A stretch of DNA of 64,000 nucleotides from JBCBEX01 sp038528235 (GCA_038528235.1 JBCBEX010000009.1:21166-85165); one strand, 5' to 3'; shown: positions 25,144-35,830, counted from the stretch's first letter. Translations and numbers: made by a program. Notes: generated by a model from the letters alone, not told the origin.

Positions 25144-25617
25144 CTACCGGCTGATGTCGAGCACTTCGAGCTGCACCTTGCCCGCGGGGACCTTCACTTC
25201 CACCACATCGCCCACCTCAGTGCCGAGCAGGGCTTTGCCGATGGGGCTCGTGACGGAAATTTTCTTCTGCGCCATGTTGGCCTCGCGTGCCGAGACGAGT
25301 GTGTAGATGGCCTCGACCTTCGCCTTGACGTTCTTCACGCGCACCTTCGAGAGGATGCGCGCCTTCGAGGTGTCGACGTCGCTCTCGTCCACCACGCGGG
25401 CGTTGGCGAGCGTGTTCTCGAGCTGCACAATGCGGGCTTCCAGGTGGCCCTGCGCCTCTTTGGCGGCGTCGTACTCCGCATTTTCTGAGAGGTCACCCTG
25501 GGCCCGCGCCTCCGCGATCGCCTGCGCGATTTCCTGACGCTCGACGGTGCGGGCGCGTTGTAGCTCGGCCTTCAGGTCATCGAGGCCTTCCTGGGTCAGA
25601 TAGACGGTGTTCGACAT
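25144..25617 (-). CDS. greA: Transcription elongation factor GreA
   Basis: 157 residues. N-terminal coiled coil (LTQEGLDDLKAELQRARTVE) with the acidic tip region GDLSENAEYDAAKEAQ, and a C-terminal FKBP-like domain ending SPIGKALLGTEVGDVVEV. Stimulates transcript cleavage in backtracked RNA polymerase. Start is the ATG at 25615-25617, followed by SNTVYLT. Downstream neighbour mtgA on the same strand. Confidence 0.95.
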   Translation of the reverse strand: MSNTVYLTQEGLDDLKAELQRARTVERQEIAQAIAEARAQGDLSENAEYDAAKEAQGHLEARIVQLENTLANARVVDESDVDTSKARILSKVRVKNVKAKVEAIYTLVSAREANMAQKKISVTSPIGKALLGTEVGDVVEVKVPAGKVQLEVLDISR

Positions 25618-25794
25618 GGGTGTGGGAGTTGCTGGCGACGGGGGAGCGAGACGAGGGCGGCGCCTTCGGGGGCGCTGCGATCGGTCGGGCACCAAAAAAC
25701 AAGAACGCCACGCCCCGGTAGACCGGGATGCGGCGAACTGCTTCACAATATACGTCCGCAAGCCCCGCCGGTTCGCCAGTGGGCCTGAGTGACG

Positions 25795-26430
25795 CTACCA
25801 TCCGGGGCGGAGAGCAGGGGAAGTCGGGCGCACAGGGACGGGCGACACAGGGACGTCAGGTGCCTCAGCGACGACGGGCTGCAGCGTCCCGAAGCGGGGC
25901 AGCACGCGCCTCGCGGTCCAGTACTTCCGGGTGTAGTACCCTTCGAGTGACGAGACGGTAACGCCCTGGCTGCTGGACGCGTGCACGAACATGCCGTCGC
26001 GGAGATAGACGCCCACGTGGTTGCGGCGGCGGCCGGTCTTGAAGAAGATGAGGTCGCCGGTCTGGAACTCGCCCCAGGCGACCTCTTGGCCGACAAGCAC
26101 CTGGGTATGCGTGGTGCGCGGGAGCGGTACGCTGAACGTCTCCTGGTAGAGCGCGCGCACGAACGCCGAGCAGTCGATGCCGTTGCGGGTGGTGCCGCCC
26201 CATTTGTAGGGCACGCCCATCCAGCGGTCGGCGGTGCTGCGGAGGCGGACTTCCGTCTCGGCCTCCGTGTGCGGAGCCTCGGCGGTGGGGACGAGGGGCG
26301 TCAGCGGCGCGTCGAGACGGGCGCTCCCTGCGCAGCCAGCCCACAGCCCAAAGGCTAGCAGCAGCGCACAGAAACGCACCGTCCGCGAGGCGACGTGTAC
26401 GCACGCCCGGTCGGCGTACAGTCGGATCAT
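25795..26430 (-). CDS. NlpC/P60 cell-wall hydrolase, lipoprotein
   Basis: 211 residues. Signal peptide with lipobox LWAGC (Cys33). The NlpC/P60 domain covers about residues 60-170: Cys87 in NGIDCSAF, His138 in RRNHVGVYL, and His150 in MFVHASSS as the polar third residue. Probably cleaves D-Glu-mDAP bonds in stem peptides at the envelope. The C-terminal tail is proline/valine-rich and carries a five-residue repeat coded by 15-bp DNA repeats (25825-25869). The ATG at 26428-26430 was chosen for the signal peptide. Confidence 0.88.
   Translation of the reverse strand: MIRLYADRACVHVASRTVRFCALLLAFGLWAGCAGSARLDAPLTPLVPTAEAPHTEAETEVRLRSTADRWMGVPYKWGGTTRNGIDCSAFVRALYQETFSVPLPRTTHTQVLVGQEVAWGEFQTGDLIFFKTGRRRNHVGVYLRDGMFVHASSSQGVTVSSLEGYYTRKYWTARRVLPRFGTLQPVVAEAPDVPVSPVPVRPTSPALRPGW
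25825..25869. repeat. 15-bp tandem repeat in the NlpC tail
   Basis: Units at 25825-25839 and 25840-25854 share CACAGGGAC; a third (25855-25869) is degenerate. The same core GCGCACAGGGACG is present at 56251-56265. Confidence 0.65.
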
Positions 26431-26603
26431 CGGAGATGTGAAATGAGTGTGGCGGGTGCAAGATACGGCAATTCTTGTCGAAACAAGCACAGATCATACC
26501 GGGACGCGCTCAGAGCCCACTAGCTACGGAACCGCCCTGGACAGGCGCGAATTCCTGAACCCGACCATGCCGACGCTCCCCGTCTCAACCTCCACGCTGC
26601 CGC

Positions 26604-26933
26604 ATGCTCCGGTTCTCCCGCCCCACACCCGTCCCCCGCGCCTCCCGGCTCGAACGGCTCGTGGTAGCCGGCCTCGCTTTCGCTAGCGGCCTCTGCTTTG
26701 GGATGTTGCTGGCGCCTCGCTCGGGGGCCGATACCCGCGAGCGTATCGGGGAGCAGGCGCGCACCGCCTCGACGTGGCTCGAAGACCAGGCGCGTGCCGT
26801 GGCTGAGCCCACCGCCGACGCCCTCCGTGAGACGACCGAGGCCGCGCGCCGCCGCTACATCCCGCTCGCCGGGAGCGAGTGGGACCTGGTCGACGGCCGC
26901 GCTATCATGGCCGACGTCCAGCGGAGCCGCTAG
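26604..26933 (+). CDS. YtxH domain-containing protein
   Basis: 109 residues with one N-terminal membrane helix (LVVAGLAFASGLCFGMLLAP) followed by RSGADTRERIG, the YtxH signature, and an Ala/Glu-rich helical tail. General membrane-associated stress-type protein with no known reaction. Upstream of a bacilliredoxin gene on the same strand, 35 bp apart. Confidence 0.75.
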   Translation: MLRFSRPTPVPRASRLERLVVAGLAFASGLCFGMLLAPRSGADTRERIGEQARTASTWLEDQARAVAEPTADALRETTEAARRRYIPLAGSEWDLVDGRAIMADVQRSR

Positions 26934-26968
26934 CCCCCAGCTTTCTCCAACCCTGACCGATCCAACCC

Positions 26969-27490
26969 ATGCCGTACCCTGAAGCCCTCGTTGCGCCGAT
27001 GCGCGCAGAACTGACCCGCCTCGGCGTCAACGAACTCCGCTCCGCCGATGAGGTGGACGCGCTCTTCGACGCGCCAGACGGCACCACGCTGGCCGTCGTC
27101 AACTCGGTGTGCGGGTGCGCCGCGGCCAACGCCCGCCCTGCCGTCGCGCTCGTGAGCCAGGCGCCGATCCCGCAGCCGGACCGCATGGTGACGGTCTTCG
27201 CGGGGCAGGACCTCGACGCTACGGCGCGCCTCCGCGAGCACCTCGCGGGCATCCCGCCGTCCTCCCCGTCGATGTTCTTGCTGGTGGACGGCGATCCCGT
27301 CTTCGCCGTCGAACGTCGCCACATCGAAGGGCGCAGCGCCTCGGCGATCGCTCAGGACCTCGCGCAAGCCTACCAGAAGTTCTGCGGCGGCGACGCCGAG
27401 GGCGACGGCGCCACCGAGCGCCCCGAAGTCAGCGAGGCCCCGAACCAGCGCGGCGACCTGCCCTCGACGTTCAAGTCGATTCTGTCCTAG
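26969..27490 (+). CDS. BrxA/BrxB-family bacilliredoxin
   Basis: 173 residues. N-terminal MPYPEALVAPMRAEL and the CGC redox motif in NSVCGCAAANARPAV are family hallmarks. Members reduce mixed disulfides of protein cysteines with bacillithiol or related thiols in the cytoplasm. The C-terminus is acidic and Pro-rich beyond the usual about 145 residues. No thiol biosynthesis gene is in the window, so the partner thiol is unknown. Confidence 0.88.
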   Translation: MPYPEALVAPMRAELTRLGVNELRSADEVDALFDAPDGTTLAVVNSVCGCAAANARPAVALVSQAPIPQPDRMVTVFAGQDLDATARLREHLAGIPPSSPSMFLLVDGDPVFAVERRHIEGRSASAIAQDLAQAYQKFCGGDAEGDGATERPEVSEAPNQRGDLPSTFKSILS

Positions 27491-27520
27491 CGGTCGCTTC
27501 CGTAGCGACTCCGCTCCGAC

Positions 27521-29089
27521 TCAAGAAGGGGGGTGCTCGTCCGAGTGCTCTCCTTTTTTGCGGGCCAGCTGCTCGCTACGAGGCGTCCGGGCGCTCCGAA
27601 GCGCCCGTCCGCCCAGTGCCAGCGTGACGAGGCCTCCCAAGACCGTAGCCGCAAATGTCCAGGCCGGTCCAAGCGTGCTCCACTCGACGACTGCGACGAA
27701 CGCCACGAGAGGGAGAGCGCGAACGAGCGCGGCGCCAGCGTCCGTGAGGACGCCGCGATAGGGGACGCGGGCCAGATGCAGCATCCAGGCGAGGTGCGCC
27801 ACCCGCAGCAGCGCGCCGGCTACGCCCGCCACCAGCACGGTCCCCACGGCATTGAGCGAGAAGGCGGCTGCCGTGATGGCGCTCGTGAGCACCACGAACA
27901 TCACGATGCTGAAGCCGAGGTCGGCACGCTGACGTTCGAGCACGTCGAAGAGCGCCGTCATCGGAGCGGCGATGGCGGCGAGCAGCACCCACGGCGCGGT
28001 GAGTTGAGCGTAGCGCCCGGCCTCCACCCACACCTCGCCGAAGACGAACGCAAACAGCGACGGCCCAGCAACCAGCACGGCGAGGCTTGGGAAGAGCGTC
28101 ACGGCCCACATTCCGCGCAGCACCGTTCGCGTCAGCGTCGGCAGCGTTCCGGCGCGGTAGGCGTCGGCGGCGCGCACGAAGAATACCTCGCCCACGGCAC
28201 CTGTGACGAGGCCGAGCGGCAAGGCCAGCGCGCCGAAGGCTACACCGAACTGACCGACGACGGCGCTGCCAAAAAACACCGCGAGCAGCAAGACTGGCGC
28301 GCGCGTGGCCGCCACGTTGAGCAGCGCCGCTGGTGCCGAATAGCGAGGGAAGCGCTGGTAGCGCCCGGCAAGGCGCACGACGCCCGCTCTCGACACGGCA
28401 CCGAAGCGGGCACGGTCGCGCGTGAGTAGCCAGACGCCACCCACGAGCGCGCCGACGAGAAAGCCAGCCACCACGCCGCCCACGAGGCCCAGCGCAGCAA
28501 GCCTGGAGCCCGCGCCCCCGGCGACGACACCCGCAGCGAGAGCAATCCCGACGCCTAGCTGTACGGCCAGCGTCGTGCCGCTCTGAGCGACCCGTACGGC
28601 AGAGACGAGGCGGAACCGATCAAAGCGGCTATGCCAGACGGTCAGGGTCTGCACGGCCTCTGCGGCGAGGAGCGCCACAGGAAACAGCACCAAGGCCATA
28701 CGCGCGACGGGATCGGCGAGCACAGTGGGAGCCAGACCCGCCGGGACGAGCAGCACGAGCGCACTCAGCAGCGATACGGCCGTTGCACAGCCGAGCGCGA
28801 GCACGAACAGCCCAGCCGCCCGATCGTCAGAGCGAGGCAAGAGGAGCGTCGAGCGGTAGCCGCCCGAGGCGACCGTCGCCCCAAGCGAGACGAGCGTGGT
28901 GAAGACCGTCAGCACGCCGAAGTCGTCGGGTGTGTAGAGCCGCGTGAGGACGGGCCGCGCGGCGAATACCAGCGCCTGCGCCGCCGCTGTCCCGCCGACG
29001 AGCGTGAGGATCGGCGCGAGCAGCGAGGACCCTGCCCACGCGCCCTTCCACCGATTACGCCACCCTGGAGGCTGAGCAGGTGCGCTCAC
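27521..29089 (-). CDS. Polysaccharide flippase (Wzx/MATE-like oligosaccharide transporter)
   Basis: 522 residues from the GTG at 29087-29089, which overlaps the stop of the GNAT gene upstream by 3 bp, suggesting translational coupling. Twelve or more hydrophobic segments. The N-terminal block RPVLTRLYTPDDFGVLTVF and a later ERQRADLGFSIVMFV fit the polysaccharide-export flippase family. Probably moves lipid-linked sugars to the outer leaflet. Last gene of a five-gene minus-strand run starting at hslV. Confidence 0.88.
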   Translation of the reverse strand: MSAPAQPPGWRNRWKGAWAGSSLLAPILTLVGGTAAAQALVFAARPVLTRLYTPDDFGVLTVFTTLVSLGATVASGGYRSTLLLPRSDDRAAGLFVLALGCATAVSLLSALVLLVPAGLAPTVLADPVARMALVLFPVALLAAEAVQTLTVWHSRFDRFRLVSAVRVAQSGTTLAVQLGVGIALAAGVVAGGAGSRLAALGLVGGVVAGFLVGALVGGVWLLTRDRARFGAVSRAGVVRLAGRYQRFPRYSAPAALLNVAATRAPVLLLAVFFGSAVVGQFGVAFGALALPLGLVTGAVGEVFFVRAADAYRAGTLPTLTRTVLRGMWAVTLFPSLAVLVAGPSLFAFVFGEVWVEAGRYAQLTAPWVLLAAIAAPMTALFDVLERQRADLGFSIVMFVVLTSAITAAAFSLNAVGTVLVAGVAGALLRVAHLAWMLHLARVPYRGVLTDAGAALVRALPLVAFVAVVEWSTLGPAWTFAATVLGGLVTLALGGRALRSARTPRSEQLARKKGEHSDEHPPS

Positions 29090-30093
29090 CGCAGCGCACG
29101 GACCAGACGCAGCGCCCGCGACGGTGCCACCTCGACGCGCGCCGAGGCGACCAGCGGGAAGCCTAGCCGCCGCTTGAAGGATGAGACCGTCTGCAGATTG
29201 CCACCGACGAGGTCGATGGTCGGGATGCCGTCGTCGGCGAGCGCGTCGGCAGTCGCGGCCATGAGCATGAGCATCCCTGCGCCCGGCTCGGCGCTGCCCG
29301 CCCAGAAGTAGCCTGCGAGGTCGTCGACCGTCGTGGTAACCGCGCCGACCGGCGTGCCATCGCGCTTCGCAGCGACCAGAATGCGGCCCAGTCCGCTCGC
29401 AACGTGGGCGCGGACAAGCTGTTCGAGGGCATCCTCCGCGAACCCAAACTCGCGCCCTTGCCTGCGAAACGGCCGCGTCACGAAGTCGGCAACGAGCGCG
29501 GTGGCGCTGTCGTCGCGCTGGAGCACGAGGCCGTTGGGGCGCGGCGAGCCATCGGTGCGGGTGGCGCGGTTCTCCCGGACCATCTTGCGCACGTAGGGCG
29601 GGACTGTGCCGCCCCAGTCCGAGGCGCCTGCGTAGGTGAAGCGTGGGGTCACGTTCCACCCAGCCCAGGCAAACGGTCGCGCGTCCGCAAACGCAGGGGG
29701 CAGGTGCAGTTCGACGAAGTCGGCGCGGTCACGGAGCGCCTCGATCCAGCGCGTGAGCGCGCCCTTAGGCGTACCGAGCGGGTTCGCCCCCGAGAGCGTG
29801 TCGTCGAGTGTCTCGGCGCACACAGGGCCGCCGTAGGGCGTCAGCGGCGGTACGACCGCGAGGCGAAACGGCCCCCGCTGCTTCCAGAACACCACGCCTG
29901 CGACGCGCGGCGCTTCGCCTGGCAGCCCCACCGCCAGGATCTCTCCCGTCAGCCCGAACGCCCGGCACGCCGCGTCGGCGTGCACGAGCGTGTGGAACGG
30001 CGTTCGCTGCGGACTCGCGGCCAGCAGCGCCGCATACGCCGCCCGCGCCGAGGCGTCGTCCAGGCCGTGCCACGTCGCGCGGACCTCGCTCAT
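29086..30093 (-). CDS. FemAB-like GNAT acyltransferase
   Basis: 335 residues. Tandem GNAT-like folds as in FemX/FemAB and acyl-transferase 6 proteins: N-terminal TPFHTLVHADAACRAFGL, ending GAVTTTVDDLAGYFWAGSAE then LVGGNLQTVSSFKRRLGF. Related proteins transfer acyl or aminoacyl groups to cell-surface sugars, consistent with the coupled flippase. Donor and acceptor are unknown. ATG at 30091-30093. Confidence 0.82.
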   Translation of the reverse strand: MSEVRATWHGLDDASARAAYAALLAASPQRTPFHTLVHADAACRAFGLTGEILAVGLPGEAPRVAGVVFWKQRGPFRLAVVPPLTPYGGPVCAETLDDTLSGANPLGTPKGALTRWIEALRDRADFVELHLPPAFADARPFAWAGWNVTPRFTYAGASDWGGTVPPYVRKMVRENRATRTDGSPRPNGLVLQRDDSATALVADFVTRPFRRQGREFGFAEDALEQLVRAHVASGLGRILVAAKRDGTPVGAVTTTVDDLAGYFWAGSAEPGAGMLMLMAATADALADDGIPTIDLVGGNLQTVSSFKRRLGFPLVASARVEVAPSRALRLVRALR

Positions 30094-30104
30094 GACCTCA
30101 GCGC

Positions 30105-31526
<1,422 letters not shown>

Positions 31527-31577
31527 GGGAATGCTGTACGTCGGTGGACGATGGGGACGGAGCGGCGCAGGGTGCGC

Positions 31578-32516
31578 CTACTCGTCGTCGTCGAACGAGC
31601 CCGTGGCTTCCGGGGTCGGCGCAGCGACGCCAGCCGTGCCACCGCGCTCGGCATACTCGGCGCGCACTTCTAACACGGCCGGGTGCTCGTCGTTGACGAT
31701 GAGCACGGTGTAGTCGTAGGGCATCCCGCGGCGGCGCTCCAGACGCACCGCCCCGCACTCTTCGAGGTCGCCGATGAGTGACTTCGGGTCGTGGTCGTCC
31801 ATCTCGCCAAGCTCTTCCGAGAGGCGGCGAAGCAGCGGCGTGAGGTAGATCTCGTCGTACTGCCCGAAGAACTCCTCGATGATTTCCAGGGCGTCGTAGT
31901 CGCGTTCGTTTGGCGGGTCGGTGATCTCCGCAAAGTCAGTAATGGTGCCCGCGGGCGCCGCTGTCTGGTTCTCCTCCTCCAGGAGGTCGACGGTGTCCTC
32001 GCTCAAGAGCGACTCGGCGAAGACGTAGGTGCCCATGCCGGTCTGTTCGAGGAGGCGCGCCGAGAGGTGCTCGCGGAAGGCGATCACGCGCACACGGCGG
32101 CCGCGCGCTTTGAGCGCCTGCACGACGGGGACGTAGTCGCGGTCGCCCGAGACGAGCACGAACGGGTCGATGTCGTCGAAGCGCTCCGAGTAGCGGATGG
32201 CGTCAATGGCCATCTGGAGGTCCGTCGTGTTGCGGTGCATCGTCGAGGGGACGAACTGCGGCTGGATGCCGTTGAGGTAGAGCGCCCGCTGGACGTGGCG
32301 CACGTGCTCGTCGATGCCCGCGAAGTCGGCGTAGGCGAACCCGCGGCCAACATGGATGCCCTCGCCGTCGAGGTGGCGGCGCAGCCCTTCGATGAGCTCG
32401 ATGGTGACGTCGCTAGGCGAGCCCGGGTGCTTGAGGCGGTTCTTGAGGTAGTAGTAGAGGTTTTGGTAATCAATCAGGACGGCTGCGGCCTGGGGATGAC
32501 TAGGAGACGTGGTCAT
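31578..32516 (-). CDS. NYN-domain (LabA/DUF88) nuclease-like protein
   Basis: 312 residues from the ATG at 32514-32516. The PIN-like NYN fold is shown by VLIDYQNLYYYLKNR, TTDLQMAIDAIRY and FVLVSGDRDYVPVVQALKARGRRV, which carry the conserved Asp residues. The C-terminal part (LTPLLRRLSEELGEM to GAVRLERRRGMPYDYTVL) resembles a small winged-helix/OST-HTH-like module. Family members cleave or bind RNA. Sits between hslV and hslU. Confidence 0.85.
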   Translation of the reverse strand: MTTSPSHPQAAAVLIDYQNLYYYLKNRLKHPGSPSDVTIELIEGLRRHLDGEGIHVGRGFAYADFAGIDEHVRHVQRALYLNGIQPQFVPSTMHRNTTDLQMAIDAIRYSERFDDIDPFVLVSGDRDYVPVVQALKARGRRVRVIAFREHLSARLLEQTGMGTYVFAESLLSEDTVDLLEEENQTAAPAGTITDFAEITDPPNERDYDALEIIEEFFGQYDEIYLTPLLRRLSEELGEMDDHDPKSLIGDLEECGAVRLERRRGMPYDYTVLIVNDEHPAVLEVRAEYAERGGTAGVAAPTPEATGSFDDDE

Positions 32517-32590
32517 AGCTGGATGCCTGTGTGCAGAGTCAGGAGTAAAGCGTGAAGAGGACTGGAGTGGGGCGGAGTCGCTGACAGCCG

Positions 32591-33184
32591 TCATTCGGCG
32601 TCGAGCTCGAGGATGGTGAGGCGGTCGTTGGTGTAGATGCAGATGTCGGCAGCGATGCGGAGGCCTTCGTCCACAACCTCGCGGGCGGTGAGGCCGTCGG
32701 CGTGCTTCATCATCGCGCGGGCGGCGGCGAGCGCGTAGGGCGCGCCGGAGCCGATGGCAAGGATGTCGTCGTCAGGCTCGATCACGTCGCCGGTGCCGGA
32801 GATGAGGAGCAGGCGGTCGGGGGCCGCCACGGCGAGGAGCGCTTCGAGGCGGCGGAGGTAGCGGTCGGTGCGCCAGTCCTTGGCGAGCTCGACGGCCGAA
32901 CGCGCCACGTTGCCACCGTGCTGCTGCAGCTTCGCCTCGAACCGCTCGAAGAGCGTGAAGGCGTCCGCCGTAGCCCCGGCGAAGCCCGCCAGGATCTTGC
33001 CGCCGTGGAGCGGGCGCACCTTCTGCGCCGTGTGCTTGAGGACGGTGTCTTTCATGGTGGCCTGCCCGTCGGAGCCGAGCGCGACCTTATCGCCGACCCG
33101 GACGCCGAGGACGGTTGTAGCGTGTATCGTCGGCGCGCCGACAAGCGGACTGTGCCCGGAAGCCGGGCCGTAGAGATGCGTCAT
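32591..33184 (-). CDS. hslV: ATP-dependent protease peptidase subunit HslV
   Basis: 197 residues, the proteolytic partner of HslU. The nucleophile is Thr23 in HATTVLGVRVGDKVALGSDGQ. The 22 residues before it would be removed as a propeptide, longer than in most HslV proteins (a few residues). No closer ATG, GTG or TTG exists in frame. The fold motifs GFAGATADAFTLFERFE and the C-terminal ICIYTNDRLTILEL are normal. First gene of the run hslV-NYN-hslU-GNAT-flippase. Confidence 0.95.
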   Translation of the reverse strand: MTHLYGPASGHSPLVGAPTIHATTVLGVRVGDKVALGSDGQATMKDTVLKHTAQKVRPLHGGKILAGFAGATADAFTLFERFEAKLQQHGGNVARSAVELAKDWRTDRYLRRLEALLAVAAPDRLLLISGTGDVIEPDDDILAIGSGAPYALAAARAMMKHADGLTAREVVDEGLRIAADICIYTNDRLTILELDAE

Positions 33185-33333
33185 GCGAAAACGAGTGGAG
33201 GAAGCGCCACCGTGCGTTCCGAGGACCCGTAGGACGTCGTCAGACCAGAGGCGGCATCAACGGCCGCTGTGGAGAAGGACTGCACTAGAAATCATCGGAG
33301 CGCCCGCGAATATTGGCGGCGCGATCATGCCCC

Positions 33334-34875
33334 TTATCGAGGCCAGCTTGCTAGAAGTTCCACGATGGCGTCCTGCGTGGCGTTCACCTGGCGCGTGCGG
33401 ACGCTGTAGTGGTTGGCGAGGAGCGCGAAGCCGAGCCGCGAGCCGCCCGCGGTCGTGACGACGCCCACGAGCGCCCGCGCGCCGGTGATGAAGCCCGTTT
33501 TTGCACGGACGTTGCCACCCGCACGCCCCGTCTGGAAGCGCCGCGCGATCGTGCCGTCGCGCCCGCCGACCGGCAGCGAGTCGAAGAACGCCGCGCGTAC
33601 GGCGGGCTCAGGATGGCGGTCCATGTAGGTGAGCAGCGCCGTGAAGTCCGCCGGGCGCACGAGGTTCTGGTAGGACAGCCCGGAGCCGTCGCGCACCCGC
33701 ACGCGGCTCGTGTCGACGCCCGCCCGGCCGAGGAACGCCCGCGTGGCGAGCGCGCCTGCCTGGAAGCTGCCTACTTCGGGTGCATCGTCCTCCTGAGCCT
33801 CCGAGAGGGCTGGGTAGATCTGCGCGCCGAGCGTCTTGAAGAGGTGCTCGGCCGCCAGGTTGTTGCTGCGCACGTTCACGTCGCGTGCGATCTCGGCGAG
33901 CGTCGGCGACGCATGCGACGCGAGCGTCGTCATCTGGGCATAGTCGAACGGCATGTCGGATAGCGCGTCCGCGTCGAAGGCTTGGCCGTCTACCTCAATG
34001 CCCTGTGCTTCGAGCGTTTCGAGGAGCACCTGCGCGAAGTAGGCCGTCGGGTTGTGCACGGCGATGGCTTCGAAGTCCTGGCGTCCGGCAGCAACCGTGC
34101 TCGACACGGTGATCGTGTTGCCCGAGAGGTCGCGCGCGTAGCCTTCGTCGTAGGGCGTCCCTGCCGCAGCCGTCTGGCTCGTGTTCTCGACCTGGACATA
34201 GGGCGTCATCGCGGGCTCCCAGGTGATCTGGGTCGGCTGGCCGGGCGTGGTCGCCTCGACGAGCAACTCGACGGTGCCCTCGTTATAGCTCAGGCCTGCG
34301 ATCTCGGCGGCGTAGTAGAACGGCAGGTCGTCCCAGGACCAAGCCGGGCCGAGCGCTGTCTCGTCGAACACGTCGTCGTCGCCCAGAACGTTGCCGGTGA
34401 TGCGGGTGATACCGCGTGCCCGGAGCGCGTCTGCCCAGGCGCGGAAGGTGAGCGTCTTGTCGCCCTCGGTGTAGCGCCCGCCGATCGTCGGGTCGCCCAC
34501 GCCGCGCACGACGAGGTTGCCGATCAGCGTGCTGCCTTCGACGCGGCCGTCGAGGTAGAGCGGCGTCACGTAGCGGAACGTGGGCCCGAGCAGGTCGAGC
34601 GCCGCGGCGGTGGTGAGCAGCTTCTGCGTGGACGCCGGGATGAAGAGCTTGCCCTCGTCGCGGCGGTAGAGCGTCTGGCCGGTTTCGAGGTTGACGACCT
34701 GCACGCCCCAGTGCGCGTCCTCATAGGCAGGCACGTCCAGCAGCGCGTCGATCTGCGCGGTCAGGCTGGGCTGGGCCGCTGCGACCGGAGTAAGGGAATA
34801 GGGGATAGGGGATAGGGTGAGCAGAAACCAGGCAGCGGCACAGCATCTATACACGGCTCCAACTTCTAACTTCAT
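33334..34875 (-). CDS. dacB: D-alanyl-D-alanine carboxypeptidase/endopeptidase (PBP4 type)
   Basis: 513 residues, class C PBP. Active-site SxxK is in PASTQKLLTTAAAL (about residue 80), SxN in VRSNNLAAEHL, and KTG in RAKTGFITGARALVG. Starts MKLEVGAVYRCCAAAW with a signal peptide ending VAAAQ. Both the first codons and the later part of the signal peptide are written in heptad repeats (34861-34888 and 34787-34821), so unit gain or loss would shift the frame. Follows mreC with a 4-bp gap (mreC stop 34880-34882). Confidence 0.9.
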   Translation of the reverse strand: MKLEVGAVYRCCAAAWFLLTLSPIPYSLTPVAAAQPSLTAQIDALLDVPAYEDAHWGVQVVNLETGQTLYRRDEGKLFIPASTQKLLTTAAALDLLGPTFRYVTPLYLDGRVEGSTLIGNLVVRGVGDPTIGGRYTEGDKTLTFRAWADALRARGITRITGNVLGDDDVFDETALGPAWSWDDLPFYYAAEIAGLSYNEGTVELLVEATTPGQPTQITWEPAMTPYVQVENTSQTAAAGTPYDEGYARDLSGNTITVSSTVAAGRQDFEAIAVHNPTAYFAQVLLETLEAQGIEVDGQAFDADALSDMPFDYAQMTTLASHASPTLAEIARDVNVRSNNLAAEHLFKTLGAQIYPALSEAQEDDAPEVGSFQAGALATRAFLGRAGVDTSRVRVRDGSGLSYQNLVRPADFTALLTYMDRHPEPAVRAAFFDSLPVGGRDGTIARRFQTGRAGGNVRAKTGFITGARALVGVVTTAGGSRLGFALLANHYSVRTRQVNATQDAIVELLASWPR

Positions 34876-34888
34876 ACTTCTAACTTCC
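34787..34888. repeat. Two heptad arrays in the start and signal-peptide codons of dacB
   Basis: 34787-34821 is five units (ggagtaa, gggaata, ggggata, ggggata, gggtgag). 34861-34888 is four units (aacttct, aacttca, tacttct, aacttcc) that contain the dacB ATG and the mreC stop. The two families recur together at 61048-61151. Confidence 0.9.
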
Positions 34889-35710
34889 CTCGGCTTCGAG
34901 GGCGGCGCGTTCAGGGTCGGGGGTGCGGAGGACAACGTACACGTAGTCCACGGTGCTGATCGGGGCGGCGGGCTCGACGAACAGCACGAAGTCGTTGCGC
35001 CCGCCCGCCACGAGCACCGAGTCGATGCGGCCGACGGGCAGGCCGGGCGGGAAGACGTCGCTGAAGCCGCTCGTCACCACACGCTGCCCGACGCGGACGG
35101 GCTCCGTGCGGACGATGTAGTCCATCGTGAGGCGGTCGTAGGTGGTGCCGTCCCAGCGCACGAGGCCGTCGCGGCCCAACTCGTCGATGCGGGCGGGGAC
35201 GGCGAAGTTGGTGTTCTGGTGCGGCAGCACGAGGCTGTAGTTGGCGCTCACGAGGCTCACCTTGCCGACGAGCCCGCGCTCGTCCATGACAGGCATGTCG
35301 AGCGCGACGCCGTCGTTGCGGCCCACGTTGAGCGTGAGTTGGTTGCTCTGCCGCGTGAGGTCCTTGCCGACGACACGCGCCGGGAGGAGGTCGTAGTCCG
35401 AGGAATCGCTCAGGGCGAGCAGGCCGCGCAGCCGCCGGTTCTCCGCGCGGGCCTCGCGCAGGAGCGCCGCCTCAGCCGCTAGATCAATGGTAGCGGCGCG
35501 GAGTCGCTCGTTTTCCTGGAGGGCCGCGGTGTAGCGCCCGGCCCACGAGAAGACGCCCTCGACGCGCGCCGTGAGGTCCAGCGCCGCCGCCCGAGCGGTG
35601 CGCAGCGCAGGGCCGTTCTGCCGGAGCAGTAGCAGCAGACTCGCCACGAGCAGCACCGCGAGCAGCACGAAGTCGCGAGCGCGTTCCCAGAGCCGTCCGG
35701 CGAGGGTCAT
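34880..35710 (-). CDS. mreC: Rod shape-determining protein MreC
   Basis: 276 residues. One N-terminal membrane helix (FVLLAVLLVASLLLLLR), a coiled coil (LQENERLRAATIDLAAEAALLREARAENRRLRG spread over about 65-97), and the extracellular beta domain (ARVVGKDLTRQSNQLTLNVGRNDGV). Organises the wall synthesis machinery with MreB. Upstream mreB on the same strand; no mreD, pbp2 or rodA follows, as dacB comes next. ATG at 35708-35710. Confidence 0.93.
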   Translation of the reverse strand: MTLAGRLWERARDFVLLAVLLVASLLLLLRQNGPALRTARAAALDLTARVEGVFSWAGRYTAALQENERLRAATIDLAAEAALLREARAENRRLRGLLALSDSSDYDLLPARVVGKDLTRQSNQLTLNVGRNDGVALDMPVMDERGLVGKVSLVSANYSLVLPHQNTNFAVPARIDELGRDGLVRWDGTTYDRLTMDYIVRTEPVRVGQRVVTSGFSDVFPPGLPVGRIDSVLVAGGRNDFVLFVEPAAPISTVDYVYVVLRTPDPERAALEAEGS

Positions 35711-35830
35711 AGCGAGGGAGCTAGCGGCAGGTGGAGAGGGCGGGACCCGGCCAACATACCGAAGGGCGAGGGCGGGAGAACAGCCACGGAATTCGCTTGA
35801 CGGCGGGACGAAAGCCGACGTGCTTCATCG

